A DNA stretch of 64,000 nucleotides from Bagarius yarrelli (taxonomy: Eukaryota > Chordata > Actinopteri > Siluriformes > Sisoridae). The position numbers and the translations under genes were made by a program. Position 1 is the stretch's first letter. The number at the start of each line of letters is the position of its first letter. Under the pieces are notes generated by a model that worked only from the letters and a program-made list of their open reading frames with translations, was not told the origin of the DNA and made no database searches. Location: assembly GCA_005784505.1 (NCBI GenBank), contig VCAZ01000008.1, forward strand, positions 6,683,763 to 6,747,762, written 5' to 3'. This document shows positions 24,324 through 39,500 of the stretch, piece by piece.

Positions 24324-27300
24324 GATAAAAATATTTACAGGGGGGAATTAATTCTGCACACATTTTCTATGGAGCAAACAAAAAGCAAAGAGATAGTGAG
24401 GAGAAGCACAAAATGAGCTAAGATTGAGTAATGAAAATCCAGACCAGAGCTGGAGCTGGAGCTGGGCAAAGAAGGAAAGACACTACACGATGCTATGGCT
24501 GCTTCTGAGATGACTTACGTAGTATATAACTATAAAACTGGAGGAAGAAGTTGTTTGACACACATTGAGGATTTTAATGAAATATTAACATCGGTGCATC
24601 AGTTTTTAACCTAATTTAAATGGTTATCGATAAATATCGATGCACTATTGTGAAAAAAATATTGCGATAGTTAGCTGGATCGATATTTTTACACAGCCAC
24701 ACTTTACAGTACTACAGTCGGAGTGCTACATATGTTAAAAAGACTCGTTTTTCTGTCTAAATAATTTCAAGTGGCGCAGATTGTTATATTGCCATCATTC
24801 TCACGCTCTTTATTTCTCTTATGTCTTTCCTTTTCTTTCTGTCTTCCTCTCTCTCTCTCTCTCTCTCTCTCCCACTCCATCACTGTATTTCTTGGCCTCC
24901 CTGCTTGCAAGGATGCTCATAGTGCAGCGTTAACAGCTTCCAGCTGTGTGGAAAGTCAGGCTCTTTGGAAAGGCAAAGGCGGTGAGTGAGCAGAGAAAGA
25001 ACGCCTGGCTAATTCGTCCCCTTTGTCGTGCATCGTCAGACCACAAAAGACTGCGTCCCCCTCCAGCAATGGGTCAAGCAGCGGCTGGATCACGAGAGCG
25101 ACGGCCATTCATTCGCGAGCTCATTGACTCTGTATTTCAATCCATTCAGATTGTCGAGCTCTCAAGACAAAAGTCAGAGGCATTCAGGCTGGTTAATGGC
25201 AAAGGCTGTGATGCTCCGCTACCCACCCCCTTGTCTTTTTTTATTACTCTTTCAACCTGTTAATGCAGTCAGTACTTAAAGCAGGGCTGAAAGCACACTT
25301 CTCCACCCTGTTCCTGCGTGGGCTTTAGGAAGACAGGAGTGAGATCAGGAGGCTCTTAGAATAGGATTGTTAATTTTTCCTCTGTGCAGTGAGCTGACTA
25401 AATAAAGCCAGGTCTTTAGAAATGCACTCATTTAGCAGTAAGTAGTGGGAGGAAAGCGCAGAGGTGTGTGTGTGTATATGTGTGTGTGTGTGTCAGCAGC
25501 ACGTGAATGCAGAGGAGATTTTCTCACACACACAAACACTCTCCTGTATGCGTTTCGTTTCTTTTTGTCATGTAAAGTTGGCATTCTGCCACTGAAGAGG
25601 AGCGTGGATAAGATTTAGTCATTTCAGTGAAACATTTAGCGTTCAATTCTTTTCTATTCCGATTTTAGTCATTCTGGATAATATCGTTCGATTCATTGAA
25701 CATAATTCAAATGAAAAAATATTCAAAGTATTTTATTAACGCTACCTTTTAACCTACATCAGGGCTACGGCTCTAATCGCAGATTTTTAGATTTTACAGT
25801 ATAAATGCTAAAGAAAGCAAAAAAGAAGTAAAGCTAGGGAGGCAGGAAGGATGCTGGGAGAAAGTGAAAAAGAGGTTAAGAGATAAAGTACTACTTTCTG
25901 AAGAAAAAAAAAAATCAGCCCCTCCGCCTATTTTTACCTCCTCTCTCTCTTTCTTTCTCTCGCTCTTGCTCTCGCATGCACGCGCGTTTCTCCACATGGA
26001 GCTCATCTGCTGTTTAAGGCGGCTGGGAGAAATGCCTTCAAGCTGACAGGGACTGAAAGCCCAGACATATGTTAATCACATGCGGTGATGGCAGTTTGGG
26101 AGGAGAAAGAAAGAGAAAGAAAGAGAGAGAGAGAGAGAGATTGGAAGGAGCGGGAGACACAGGAGGGAGGGAGGAGTGCCACTCTGGAGATTTAAAACCC
26201 AGCAGCAGCAGCAGATGAATGCCTTTGTTAGGACTCTCCAAATTGATTTTTCTTTTTTTAATGAGGCTGCTGCTGCCGCAGCTGTATGTGCTCCTGACAT
26301 GACGATAGAGGGAGGGGGGGTATTGTGGTTGTGTTGTTCTAGAGGAAGGAAAAGGAAGAAGGGAAGGAAGGATGCAGATCAGGTCCTACAGATGGAATGC
26401 GACATATATCTTCCTTTTCATCAGCCTTGAAAATAGCGGGCTGCCCATAGACAGCTGTCAGGGATAGCACATAAATCCGATACATGAGGTCGATACTGTG
26501 GGGTGGTGCTGATGTAATGTTCTGCCCATCACACATCCTACACCACACTGTTTTGGATAAGATCTATACATTTTTACATACATAACTCCTGCTTGATTTG
26601 AGGATGAAACATGAGTTTATAATACAAATTATATAATATATATATATGATAACCCTATTCTGTTAATGATAATAATAATTTTGCTATAAATGGTTTATTT
26701 TATAACTAGAGTCTGTCTCCATTTACTATACAAATTCCATGTTTTGGACCACAATGGAAATAAATTATGAATTTATGAATTAGTATTTTTGGACATTTTG
26801 TGTTTAATTATGTTTTGAATTGTCAAATAATACTAACTAATTAACCAACTGAAAAACCAATTGTAATTATTTTTCTATTGTTCTGCTGTAATGATAAAAA
26901 TCGTCTCATTTAATTTATTATAATTATTTTTCAATCCCTGCTTATTAAGACTGAAACCTCGAAATCCAGCTACACATTTTTTGTAATGAGTACTGGTATC
27001 ACTGGTGTCTTTTTGCAGAGAGAAAAAAAATATGAAGGACCAAACAACCAATACTTTTCTTCACAATCTCATTTTTTTTAACTTAACCAAGTCCTACTTT
27101 CTTGTTAGAGTAATAAGTGCTACCAGCAGTCACTCCTCATCGATGTGTTTTTTCAGTAAATTACCTTTTCCACCAAGTGCATGTTAACATCTTTAGTTTG
27201 AGGGAAAAAACACAAATTGTCTTTGTGTAGTTATGCGTCCTAATCAAAACCTTAGGGGTTGTTAATACATAAAAGTTTTATTATTGACTTCATCGCCCCT

Positions 27301-27751
27301 TTAACATTTAAACACACTCTATAACTTCCTGTTGTGTTCGTTCGGTATAAAAGCTGAGTGTGTGTAAGCAGGAGCAGATGTGTGGTTAATCACAGAAGGG
27401 GTCTGCGCCCTTTTTTTTTTTTTGAGAGGAGAGCAGCAGACGGATAGCTAGCAGCACTTTTGCTATCCTGCAGACATCTTGCTTTACAGCAGTGGTTCCC
27501 AAACTGGGGGGCACGACCCCCTGTTGTGTGAAAGTGTTTGTGTGACTGTGTGTGTGTGTGTGACACAAGTGACCCTGTCAGTACTTTACATCCATCCTAC
27601 ACAAGAATGAGGTCCATGATGATGTGTATCATTACAGTATCTTGTATGACACACACCACCTCACTTATTATCGGTGTCGGTTTAGTGTGCGGTTATTGAA
27701 CTTTGCGAGAAAAAATAAGTTTTTTTTCCAGAATGTAAAGAATGGATGCTT

Positions 27752-27782
<31 letters not shown>

Positions 27783-27905
27783 TTGGATGTCACTAAATCA
27801 CTGAGACGTATGTTTTGTGTGTGTCTGGCCAAGGATGTGCTCAAGATGGAGGGCAGTTTATAGAGAAGAAATAGGATAAAGAAGTAAAGTGGAACAGGCA
27901 GAGAT

Positions 27906-27951
<46 letters not shown>

Positions 27952-30900
27952 GAAGAGAGAGAGTGCAGCCGGCAGCTTGTGTGTGTGTATGAGGGTTGAG
28001 TGCTGTGTGCTCTCTGGTCTTCACAGATGGTGTTGTGAGACAGTCTCTGCTGGCGTTGCCCGCCATGCTGCTCTCCTGTGTGCCATGGGCACTGCGGCGA
28101 TGCCAACCTACCCACACGCTACATACGCGCGCCCTCTCATCACTTCTCGTCTATTTAGCATTTATTTAGTTTTGTTTTCTCCAAAATGGTTTTAAGTCAA
28201 ATAAATACGTACATTCGTTTGTTTGCATTCTGGCCTGCTTTACATGAAAGCAGCTCTCCAAAAGCTTCCACTTCCCCCAAATGCACGGCTTTGTTTTCAG
28301 CTGAAGAGTGTGCATGCATGCGGGCGTGCGTGTGTTTGTGTATGTGTGTGTGCCTGCTGGATGAGTCTGGAGGAAGCAGCTGCGCATGAGAGCGCGTGCC
28401 AGGTCAGGGACACTTGAGCAGAACTGACACCAGGCTATTTCGGACACCCATCTGCGCTGGAGCTACCGTTCCTCCAGGCCTCGCGCGACAGGCAATCTGT
28501 TCGCTCTGTTGGCACCGTGCCAACCTCACTGCCATCCATCTGTGGCAGGGACTGGCATGCTCTCTCTGCTCCGCCTGCGTTTTTCTGCCGCCTGCAACAG
28601 CCAGAGCTACTGTAGTTTTTGCTGTTATGGTCTCAGGAACGTGTCGCAATTAGACAACGAAAGATGCTAATGGATCCATGTGGGATTTTTTATGATATTA
28701 AATGAATCTACAAATCATTACCTCTATACTACGTAATTATAATCAGGGCTGGGTTCACCCATGTTCCTTAAGTTACCCATATTCCACTCACCCCCTACAC
28801 AATGCTGATTACCTGGTTCAGGTGTATTCAGTCAATCCGAAGCTGGAAGATACTATTTTAGATAAGGGTGGAGTGGGGGAAGACCTGGTAATTTGGTATC
28901 TCCTACCCTTAGATTGACTACACCAGGTTATCAGCAGTGGGTAGGGAAGGGGTAGCTGGAAAACAAGCCGAACTGGGGTAACTTCAGGAAAATGGGTGAA
29001 CCCAGCCCTGGATATGATTTCATCAATACATATAATACATTATATTATATAATATTTTGACAATAGATTTTTGTCTTGCCTCTGGCTACACAGTGAGACA
29101 GGGTAGAAAGCTCCTTGTTCTTTAACACACACACTACATGACCCTGTCTGTTGGCCAAAGTTCACAGTTAGAGCGTGCATGGATTTCAGAATATTATCAC
29201 AGACTCCCCGGTTTGATCCAGAGCTCAGGTTACCGCCTGTGCAGAGTTTCACATGGTCCCCCCTTGTGTTTTCCTTGGAGTTTCTCTGGTTTCCATCCAC
29301 CTACAGCACTTTTTTTATAACAGTGCTGGCCACACACACAGTCATGGAGAAATGAGCACCTACAGCAAATCTAAAAGGTGGAAAATCTATTTGGTACCCA
29401 TTTTTTGCATCTTGTTTGCATCACACCTCTCTCTTTTTCTAATGTTTGTCCAAGATTCCTTTCAGGACTTTTCTTAAAAGTTGCACAGGTTAAAGCTGTA
29501 CTACTGAATACTGTGTCCACCGCTTTAAGTTAAGTTTAACAGCACATGAAACTTAAGTTAAAGCATTCCACGCATCCTTTTAGTGGCAGTCGATGTGTTT
29601 AGGATTCAGCTAGCGCCTGAAGCTTAGCCTCAGTCTTCTCCACTTAAAGCCATTAGCAAAAGCCACTACATATATATACCTACAAAAGCACTTACAGTGG
29701 AAGTGCTCTGATGTTAGGTCACATACTTCACCATCTTCTGCGTCTCCAACCTTCCAGATGTGACTCAAATCGTTTTTAGGAGTCAGGCGGGAAAAGGAGC
29801 GAATGATTTTCTATGAACACACTGATGAAGGGCAGCATGGGTTGTTTTTTGAGCCTGGTTCTACTTAGTAAATCTCCATCCTGGGCTGCATTTCATAAAT
29901 TGTCTACATATTTTTCCAAGCAAAGGATTTAACCTGCTTTAATTTTTAACACATGGCTCCTGTCATGTGATATTTTCCAAAACGCTTGCGCACAAATGTC
30001 CCGGGAAAACTACACCGTCATCCTGCCGCCAGGTCTTGCTGTTGTTTCTTTTGTTTTGTTTTTTTACCACTTCTCCTTTCTACTTTTCTGTTTTTCTTTA
30101 GTTTTATTTCCATTTCGTAGCTCATTCGCATAGCGGTGGTTTCAGTAAGCGCACAGTTATGCCGAGTTCACACTGCACGATTTTTACTTGCTGACAGGTT
30201 TTGTGAACTCGCCGAGGAATTCCCAAAATCAGAGGCAAATCGCTGCTGGAGGAAGTGGTAGCACAGTGGTTAAGGTGTTGGATTGCTAATTGAAAGATCA
30301 TGGTTCGATTTCCAGCACCACCAAGTTGCCACTACTGGGATCTTGAGCAAGACCCTTAGCCACCAATTGCTAATATGTATAAAAGGGATAAATGCGAGGG
30401 TTTCTGCCAAATTCTGTAAATATAGATGTAGAGTGGAGATCACGCAGTGTGAATTACCAAAGACACGATCTAAGGAAATCGCTAAGGCGTTGCCAAGGCT
30501 CGAAAGATTTTCTACGCTAAATATCTAATATCCGCAAGTGGGACAGGAGTTCTGAGTGAAAAGTACACCGGTGATGACTTACAGCCAATGAGAGCGCAAG
30601 ACACAGTTCAGGAAGAAGATTTTAGATCACAATGTCAGTGAGCATGACTGAGGTTCCTATCTTTTTTCGCTGTTTTGTTGCAAATCAGCACGCAGACCAT
30701 TTGTATCCCAAACTTATAGTATTGCAAAGTCATGCAGTGTGTAATCTTCTGTCGCCGAGCTTTCTGAACACAGCAGCAACTGAATACTACCCAAGATATT
30801 CGTGCAGTGTGAAAACAACCAGCTCACACAGTAAAATAGCAACTCCCCGATGTAACACTCTTTATTATTGATTCTGCATTTATAGCTTCAGCGTCGGCTT

Positions 30901-31990
30901 GTCTAAAGATCAGAGGCTGCACGTGCAGTCCAACACAAGACACGCGGTTACAAAGAATTGTGGGTAATGAGAGATGATTGGCCTGCAGTGCAGTCGCCGA
31001 GTCTGTTATAAAGCAGAATGCCATCTGTCTGCTGGGTCGATTCACACAGAGATACTTTAGACTGTGTATAGTTATCTCCTGCACGATTGGACAATAACAT
31101 TACCATAAAAGTGTTTAAATGGAATCCATTTTTAAAAATGAATGAATTGATTTATAATAGATACACACGTTTAAATCATGGGTTTATTATCATTTGTTGT
31201 GAAGCATTTATGTATTCAAAATAGCTCATTTAATCATTTAAGCATTTATTTGAGGTTTTTAGAATTTGAATTAGAAAATCATAAATGCAAATAGATCGAA
31301 TGTATGATGTGTTATTCTCTGTGGCGTAAGTAAGCAACTGTTAAGATCTACACATCTTACACATCTCTGTTACAGCTAACGCAGCTATATGCAAATAATG
31401 ATTGAATAAATTATGCGCTACTGACATTAACAGTAAATGGTGCCTCGGTGTTTAAGGGGTGTCTTGGTTTAGCTGTTAAGACTGTCAGTGCCAGAATAAT
31501 TCAGAATGTGTTTAGTTATGTTAAAAAGTCAACAAAGCCAACATATTAGCTTGTTGTGCCTCTGTTAGCTACTTATAGCACTCATAGTTGCAATCTTCGA
31601 AATAGCAGATAAAACCTTTTCTGGTTTTTTGTTTTTAATATCTGGTGTAACAAACAGCTGACTTTCACCTTTATACCTTGGAAATTACTGATAAATGCTG
31701 GGGGTAAAACTCGCTACTGAACGTCAAAATTTGATTGGCTAATAAGTCTGTTGTACTTGTTCCAAATCCCTATCTGTGCTATCTGTAGTGCCGTCCCAGA
31801 CATTTATAATATAGGATATTTCAGTTCTATTTCATTTATTTTATTGTTTTTATTAAATTCAGTCTCACAGTTCACATAAAATCTAAAGCACTGTGACAAA
31901 TGTATTCATTTATTAGTAAATATTAATAGGGTCAAAAGAAATTTAAGCCACACTGGTGGTAGCACCCAAAACAAAGTCATTTCCAGGTGA

Positions 31991-32033
<43 letters not shown>

Positions 32034-35000
32034 CCCTCTCTCTCTCTCTCTCTCTCTCTAAACTACTGTCTCAATTTTTGTCTCTTTTATTCCTTCATTC
32101 TCCTCACCATCTTCAGTCAGCTGGCATCTGGCAGTGCCAGGAGGCTGAGTGAGTCATTGACTTGAGGGTTGGATGAGTTTCAGATTAGCCTTTGAAAGCA
32201 CTAATCTCAGTATAAAAACCCTTTTATTGACAAATGCTCTAATTCTGCCTCTTCAGATAAGAAGTTAGTAAATAAGTATTTTGCAATTTATTCAAAACAT
32301 GCCAAATTGCAGCATTGCAGCACAGCTTGTAGCGCAATTACAAAATTGTCTCGTACGCATCAACGGTCGAATGCTACATTATAAGCCGCCTAAATTTTTT
32401 ATTGATGAGATTCTTGGGCAAAGATGTTTTCATACCAATCTGACAAAAAATTTTTTTTAATCTTTTTGCCTAGCAACACGCCTCAAATCTGTGACTATGA
32501 CTATGAATCAGTTTTACTGCTCCTCAACACTTGTTTTCTTCCTCTATACTAGAAGCCAGTGAGGTCTTATTTCAACAGATGTTTTAAACAGATGTAGAGG
32601 GAAAAAGAAACGAGAACGCTTCCGTTCTTGTAGGCTGCGTCTGTTTTATTGGTCAGCCTCGTTTATTTTCAGACTGGGGCATTATTTAGCGTATCAGCTG
32701 ATGCTCCATCGTGGTCAGTGTTTACATTAGAGGAGTAGTATATGGTTCATAATGTACATTATAGGGCTGTTATGATGTCCATTGGGTAGTTCTAAACTGC
32801 TTTGTTTTTATGCGTACATGGCTACATGAGTGGTGAAAGCCATTCTAAGTTAACACAAATACAGATATAGAAGATACACTATTTTTTTTTAAACAAATGC
32901 CTTCTACTAATTTTTTTGAATATATGCTAGAATAATACTTGCCAGGTATTATGCTGGTTTCCATGTTAAATTTCAATTTAGACGACTACAGTGTGTATTG
33001 CATCACTACTATCTGTATCTGTTTAGAGCTTGAAATATTATTTCTGATACAAATTAATATGAATTTCAGCATTATAGAAAAAAATTAATTTAAATTAACA
33101 TGGTAATGATAAATGTTGTTTTTTTCATTCCTCAAGCTTTAAGGATAACTGTCCTGAGTGGAACTATAGTGTAGAATCCATCAGAACCAAGATCTTACAG
33201 GTCAAGCGGGAAGTTTTCTCTTTTATGTGGGTCCAAGCATGCAGTAAGATATAAAGCGCATGGAGAAAAAATGCTGACTACTAAACAGATACTGATAATG
33301 CTAATGCGTTACCCCAACAACAACCCCCCAATCCTGACTGTTTCTCTGGGCTTTTACCACCATGGCATGTTGCAGCAAAAATGGCAACACCGGTGTTATC
33401 TTTCAAGCGTCTATTAGTAAGATTCATGAGGGTTATGATGAGCACCTCAGTCGAAGAAAAGGCAGGGGAATTAAAGCAGGAGGGCTGTTTAAATATTAAA
33501 GCTACCAGGTTGAGTTGGTAACTCTTGAGTGAGCACAGGCTTGTGAAGATCCCCTCAGCGCTCACGTCATTTGATGGGACGGAATGAAACGACGGCACAC
33601 CACCTGGCGCCGGCCAAGCGGAGCTTAGAAAACAAGAGCGCCTGAAAAAGCAAGTGGGTTCAGAGAGTGAGAGCAAGAGAGATAGAGAGAGAAAGAGAGA
33701 GAGAGAGAGGGTTGTGGTAGAAGGGATGGGGGTGATGAGGAGTGAAGTTAGATAGACGTTTAAGGGGATATAAATTTGCTGTAGGGAGAATGAGAGCAAT
33801 AAGCCTGGGGATTGAGCTCCAGGACGGCGGAGAACATTCATACATCTTCTCTGACAAGCAGAAGGGGGTTTGATAGGCTGGTCTTCCATCTGGCAGAGAT
33901 GATTGCACGGTGCACAGACATGCACAGGTTCATAATGTATTTAGGAAAGCGGAGCGCAACGCTTGCATACCAATGCAAGCCTGGCATCTTTACCGCAAGT
34001 CCCAATACTCAAAACGACTTTTGAATTCCAATGAAGCTCTCCAAATCCTCACTTCTGCCTAAAAAATTCTGGATGTTCCAACATCATCCATTGATCAACT
34101 TTTCGCAAGACATTACAATGCACTACAGGTCTAACTTTAGGCTGAACTGGCACCACCGCTGTCACACACCTGATTCCCTTCTGTTCCTGCTGGCAGCTGA
34201 ACCGCAATCTCCTCACCGTTACTGTGCAGTTAGTCTGGCTTTCTGGCGTCCTGTGAATTCTGTGTGTTGTGGTTATCGTATGCCAACGAGCAGCAAAAAG
34301 TGGTCTATATTTACAGAGCATTTACAAACACTAGCATTTTTCAAGCTCTGGAGAACTTCATCTGGAAAAATTCCACATATCAGTAGTTATATAACTGTGG
34401 CTAGAGTCTTTAGAAAAAATGTGTGTTCAAACTCAGCACATCAGATCTGCCTAAATTCCCACAGGCAGTCTTAATAAAAGTCACTATTTTTTCTACATAT
34501 GAAATTTGATTTTTTTTTTTTTTTAATTCGGCAAACGGATGCCAGAGCTGCATTGAAGGAGAATAAATCTAGTTTCAACTCCAAAAAAATGGTAATGTAG
34601 TTACGAGGAACTAGCTGCGCCGCTATATTAAACCTGCTTTCTGGATATTTCAACGCAACCGCTTGACATATTAGAAACACTTCGTAGTCATTGTGTTAAC
34701 TGATAGGTTGTATTTTATATTTTATTCATGAACTTGTTTTTATTCTGTACTCCATGCGTGCGAACAGCGCCGTCGCTGCAACGAGTGATATCAGATCCTT
34801 TGCCAGTTGCATATCTGTTACATCAGACCACGAAAATCTCAGATCTCAGGCTGGGCTTTGGATGTTTGTGTTGAAACAAAAAAAAAAAAGTGGCTACATA
34901 AAAGGGACCAGATCAGCCTGGTTGGTGGAGGATGATGAAACTGAAGGCATGCGTTTCAGGCAGTGGGATTTGCATGTGTTTTAAATCCAAATGTGGTAAT

Positions 35001-36504
35001 ACAGGCCAGATTTTAGTCAAAACTAACTCCAATTTTAACTTTACATTAATTCTCAAAGTGCAAAACTATATATATATATATACATTATTTCAATACAAGA
35101 AAGATTTCGCCTCAAAAATGCCTCAAATCAAAAACATTTACCTTATTAATAGTAAATCAATGCCCCTTCTTACTCCAGCTAAAGCTAACAGATTTTTTTC
35201 CCCCAGACAATCCCAGAATCAATTAATGTGCAATTTGCATATACAAACACAATGCTATACGAAAACATCTGCATTACACAATATATCCCAATATTATTAT
35301 TAATCATCTAGAACTAGCACCGTAATATCTCTCAAGGTAAATATTGTGAAGGGGGTCATTGTTAGCGGTTGTTGTACTGTCTTATAGGATTGATGTGTTG
35401 TTTGTTTACTGGTATTAAGTATGAAACATCTTGAAGTAGTAATGGGACATTTTGGAAAATGCTAGCTCTTGCCTGTTTTTGTTCCACCCTCGCGTGCCAA
35501 ACCCACGCCTTTCGAAAGTATAAACGCACACAGACTACAGGACCAGAAACAACATTACTACAATACATCAGAAAAAGTTGTAGTACAATTAGTAGCATTA
35601 CTAACATATCAAACATAAAAATAGCACTGGATTACACGCTGCCGCTGTAAACTTATTCAAAAAGTTTCACAAACTACATTAGCTGTAGGTTACTATCAAA
35701 ACATACCGAAATCCGATCACACCATATTTCTACCTGTCCAAAAGAAATACTGCAACCATGACATCAGTTTTCAGATCTTTTAACTCCTGTAGACGGCTTC
35801 AGCATGGATACACAACACCCATATTCATGTTCGAGTTTTTTCTCTCAGCCTTTTCTTCCACAGTACGTGCATGCGCTAATGACAGCTGCCAGATAGATTC
35901 CAATCTATAAAACAGCAATTAAATGCTATTTCTGGTGTCATCTTTCACATTGGAGTTTTGTTAAATAATTCTACCAAATGTATGCTCAAAACACGCCAAA
36001 CTGATCCCAACATTTTGTAACTTCACAATCAAAATAAAAACTGCTCAAATGAAACAATTCTCAATTTGCCATCCTTAACCGTATCCTCATCCTCAGAGGT
36101 ATGCAAATAAATATGTTGACAGGCATGTAGAAAAGCCTATCATAGTGTTCTGACACGTTCCACAAAATAAAATAAATACATATAGACTAATTAAGTTAAT
36201 GAGTGACATCGAGATATAAAGTGACTTTTAACCAGCAAACAAATAATGTTTTTTAACCAAACGACGCTTGGTAAAAAAAAAGATCACTGCATAACTTTAT
36301 GAAGCACTGGTTGAAAACGATAGTGAGCAGAAAATATATTCATTTCCTTTTTAACGCCGCCTCCATGTGATATTCAAACAGATATTTTTCAGTTATTTGG
36401 TTCTTTTACAGTCACAGCGAATCCAAAGCCGTATCCAATCCAGCAGCTCAAATCCTGTTATGATAATCATTCAGTTGCATACACACAGCTGCTCTCTGAT
36501 TCCC

Positions 36505-36535
<31 letters not shown>

Positions 36536-39500
36536 ACTGCAAGACGCTGATAGCAAACACAGCAGATGTTCTAGAACATTCTTTCACATCTTAGTGCTGT
36601 GTGAGATGAGGAAATGCGTACACACGGGCTACAACACACCCAAACAAATAACAGAATTCATCAAGTGTACGTAAGTATGGCCACTCTTTATATGTTTTAT
36701 TTTTTACAAAATATAACTTTATACATTGTTATTTTAACCCAAAGCTGTTTATCCAACTCTGACTGCTACTGTAAAAAGCTCTTGAACCAGGGACTCATTA
36801 ATATTAATGCTAAATAAATATCTCCACACAGTAAACTTTACCCTGTCGACATAGACAAGTTAAGAATCTTATAGTTTTGCTGATCTGGGTTTGATTCAAA
36901 GATTGGATTGCTAATTGGAAGCTTCTAGTTCGATTTGTACGTTGGTTTGCTACGTACAGCACCACCAAGTTGTCTGCTGCTGGGCCCTTGAGCAAGGCCC
37001 TGAACCGCTGAATGCTCAGCTGTATGAAATAATTAAATAAGTGCTGTAATTGTTAATGTTATAGTAGTTGTAAATAAAGAAATGATATCACAACAAGCGC
37101 AATATAATAAACTTTACTGCCAGAACTATCTTTATTGCTGCAAATATTATTGTAAATATTATGTGCACATTCACACTCTTTGACTTCATCCAAATTCGCA
37201 TACTTGGAATACTTTCACATACTTTCGGGAGGTGGTGGCTCATGGTTAAGGTGTTGGACTACCAACCCAAAGATTGTGGGTTCTTCCGTCCAGGTTTTTA
37301 AAGATTGATGTACACTGTATTATCCCATGAGGCCATGGGAGAGACAACTTATTATATGCAAAAGTGGCGAAAAGCAAAGACTTTTTAAGTGTTGTGAGAT
37401 CATATGTCATGTGACAATATCAACATGGCAAATGTAATACCTCTAAATTTGTCAAAGTACATTACTTTTGCGATTTCGGACGAAGCTCTTTTCTCAAATG
37501 ATTTATGTTGCCACCTGTTTTTTTTATAAAAATGTGTAACTGTAAACCGACATTGCTATTTTTTTCCTTCATACTGTTTCACTACAAAAATATTGGAAAA
37601 CATCACGCTTGTTTTTTTTTTTTTATTTTGCTTCACAAGATCAATGTTCTGTTGCTTTCTGTCTTGGCTCCTAAGGATGCCATTGCAAAATAAATTCGTC
37701 CTTTTTTTGGAAAACCAATAGCTCTTAAACGCACTAGTTACCAGCACTCACTGCTTATGACAAATGACAGGCATGCGGCGAGGATGCGGCTGTTTGCGAT
37801 TTCTGTGGCTCTGCTCGCTGTGGTGGTTAATGACGATCCGTATTACTCCAACGCTCTTTTGAGAGGCAATAAAAGACCCCGGCAAGAGCAAAATGGAAAG
37901 CACTCTGATGGGCTTGCCGAAAGTCACATTAATTTTCTCACCGCATTGAGGGTCTTCTCAGACCACCTTTTATTCTTTTGTCTGGCCCCTGCCACAGTTT
38001 CTTATTCTGGACGGCAAAGTAACAGAAAAAAGAAGCACACTGATACATTTGATATGATTACTAACACTATATCTATTATTGATCAAGCATTAAACCAAAA
38101 GCTTTTATTAGGGAAATCAATAAAGCATTGGAAGCTGGGATGCCAGGTCTCAGCAAAATGTGCATATTAAAATGTTTTTTTCTGAAATTACTCTCAAAGG
38201 TAGTCATGTTTTCCTTGTGTTTGTTTCTAGTATAAGAATAAAGATCACTTACTTATTTTTTCTTTGGAAGCTAGAGACAAAACTCATGCCCACCTGTGAC
38301 CCCAAACTTCACAAACATTTCGCATGCGTTTCGTTGTTAAATTTCGTTTCGTTTCTTTTGTGAAGTCATGCAGTGTGTAACCCTTTTGTCATTGATCCAT
38401 GGTGCATTGTGAACACAGCCGTAACTGAACGTTGCCCGAGATAATCATGTATTGGGAAAACAACTACGATCCACTGACTTTGAAAATTGTGCAATGTAAA
38501 CTTTGCATTAGAGATGAGAAAGGGGATGGATAAAGTTTTCAAAATATAATCCTAATCCTTTAAATCTTTTAATGACAGTATTACCTTAGGTTTTTTTATG
38601 TTAATAAAGGAAACATGTCTAAAACATGTGGATCCTAAACTCACACTAGATAGGGTTAGTCCAGTTTTTTTTTGTTTGTTTTTTTTGGCTACAATCACAA
38701 TTTGACTTAAATTCAGGTCCAGCACTGCATCATATCTTTCACTACCTTAATTAGGATCTTTTGCCTCATGACTGCCAAAAGGACCTAATTTTTTGGATTA
38801 TTTGAGTTCCACATGACAGGTTTAGTTTTCCACATTAGATTGTTTTAATGTTTGTTGGATGGTTTGGGGGTTTTTTTAGACTTTTTTGGAAATAAGCACA
38901 ACAACGCCGAGAGAAAACCAGTGGCTAAAAGAAAAACACACAATGGTATGAAAAAGTGAGGTTAGGGCTGATTTCTAACTAAGTTAATAAATTCATGCAG
39001 TGGTTTTTTTTTCCTGATCAGAAAACTAAATGACAAATGACACAATTGTAAGTATATTTGGGGTTTTTTTTATATTTTCTTTACATATTACAACAAAATC
39101 AGGTTAAATTTTTTTTTCTCCTGCATGCTGCGTTCAATAATATTTACCCGACCAGAAAGCGGTCTCCGTTTCATCAGTGCCCAGATGTCTGATTTGTGTG
39201 AGCGAAGTGCAAATGAGTGAAAGAAAGATGGTCAAGAAGATTTGCAGTACTGAAAGGTTTTTCCCGCTGAAACCACATCGAAAGAATTGTGTGGTTTATG
39301 AAAGAAAAAAGAGACGGTATGGATCAGATTAAATGTACAAACACACACATGTGTTTAGGAAATGGTAGCCATGTGGAGTGGAAATTCCCACCTTCTTTAT
39401 CTCTGTAGCACTGGCAAGAATCCTAAAAGAATGGCTTGTCTTTGTATAAGAGAGCGCTAATCACCTCCAGGGCCCTCGGCTTAGCTTTAACACATGCAAA

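Noticed and set aside
24236..24325. CRISPR-like regular repeat
   Set aside because: It is a simple tetranucleotide microsatellite with no spacers, in eukaryotic intron DNA.
27668..28117. 149-codon minus-strand frame
   Set aside because: Thr-His and Ser-Leu runs come from the (TG)n and (GA)n microsatellites; the rest has no family features.
33281..33925. 214-codon open frame on the minus strand
   Set aside because: Its core is a (GA)n microsatellite read as Ser-Leu repeats. No domain, no splice structure and no conserved wording, so it is a composition artefact.
34031..34474. 147-codon plus-strand frame in intron 1
   Set aside because: No domain, repeat-family match, signal or flanking splice sites recognised. 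The length is possible by chance in 64 kb.
37757..38170. 137-codon frame with a hydrophobic N-terminal stretch resembling a signal peptide
   Set aside because: The start region is plausible, but the remainder is AT-rich intron sequence with no recognisable mature peptide, and no processing sites are convincing.
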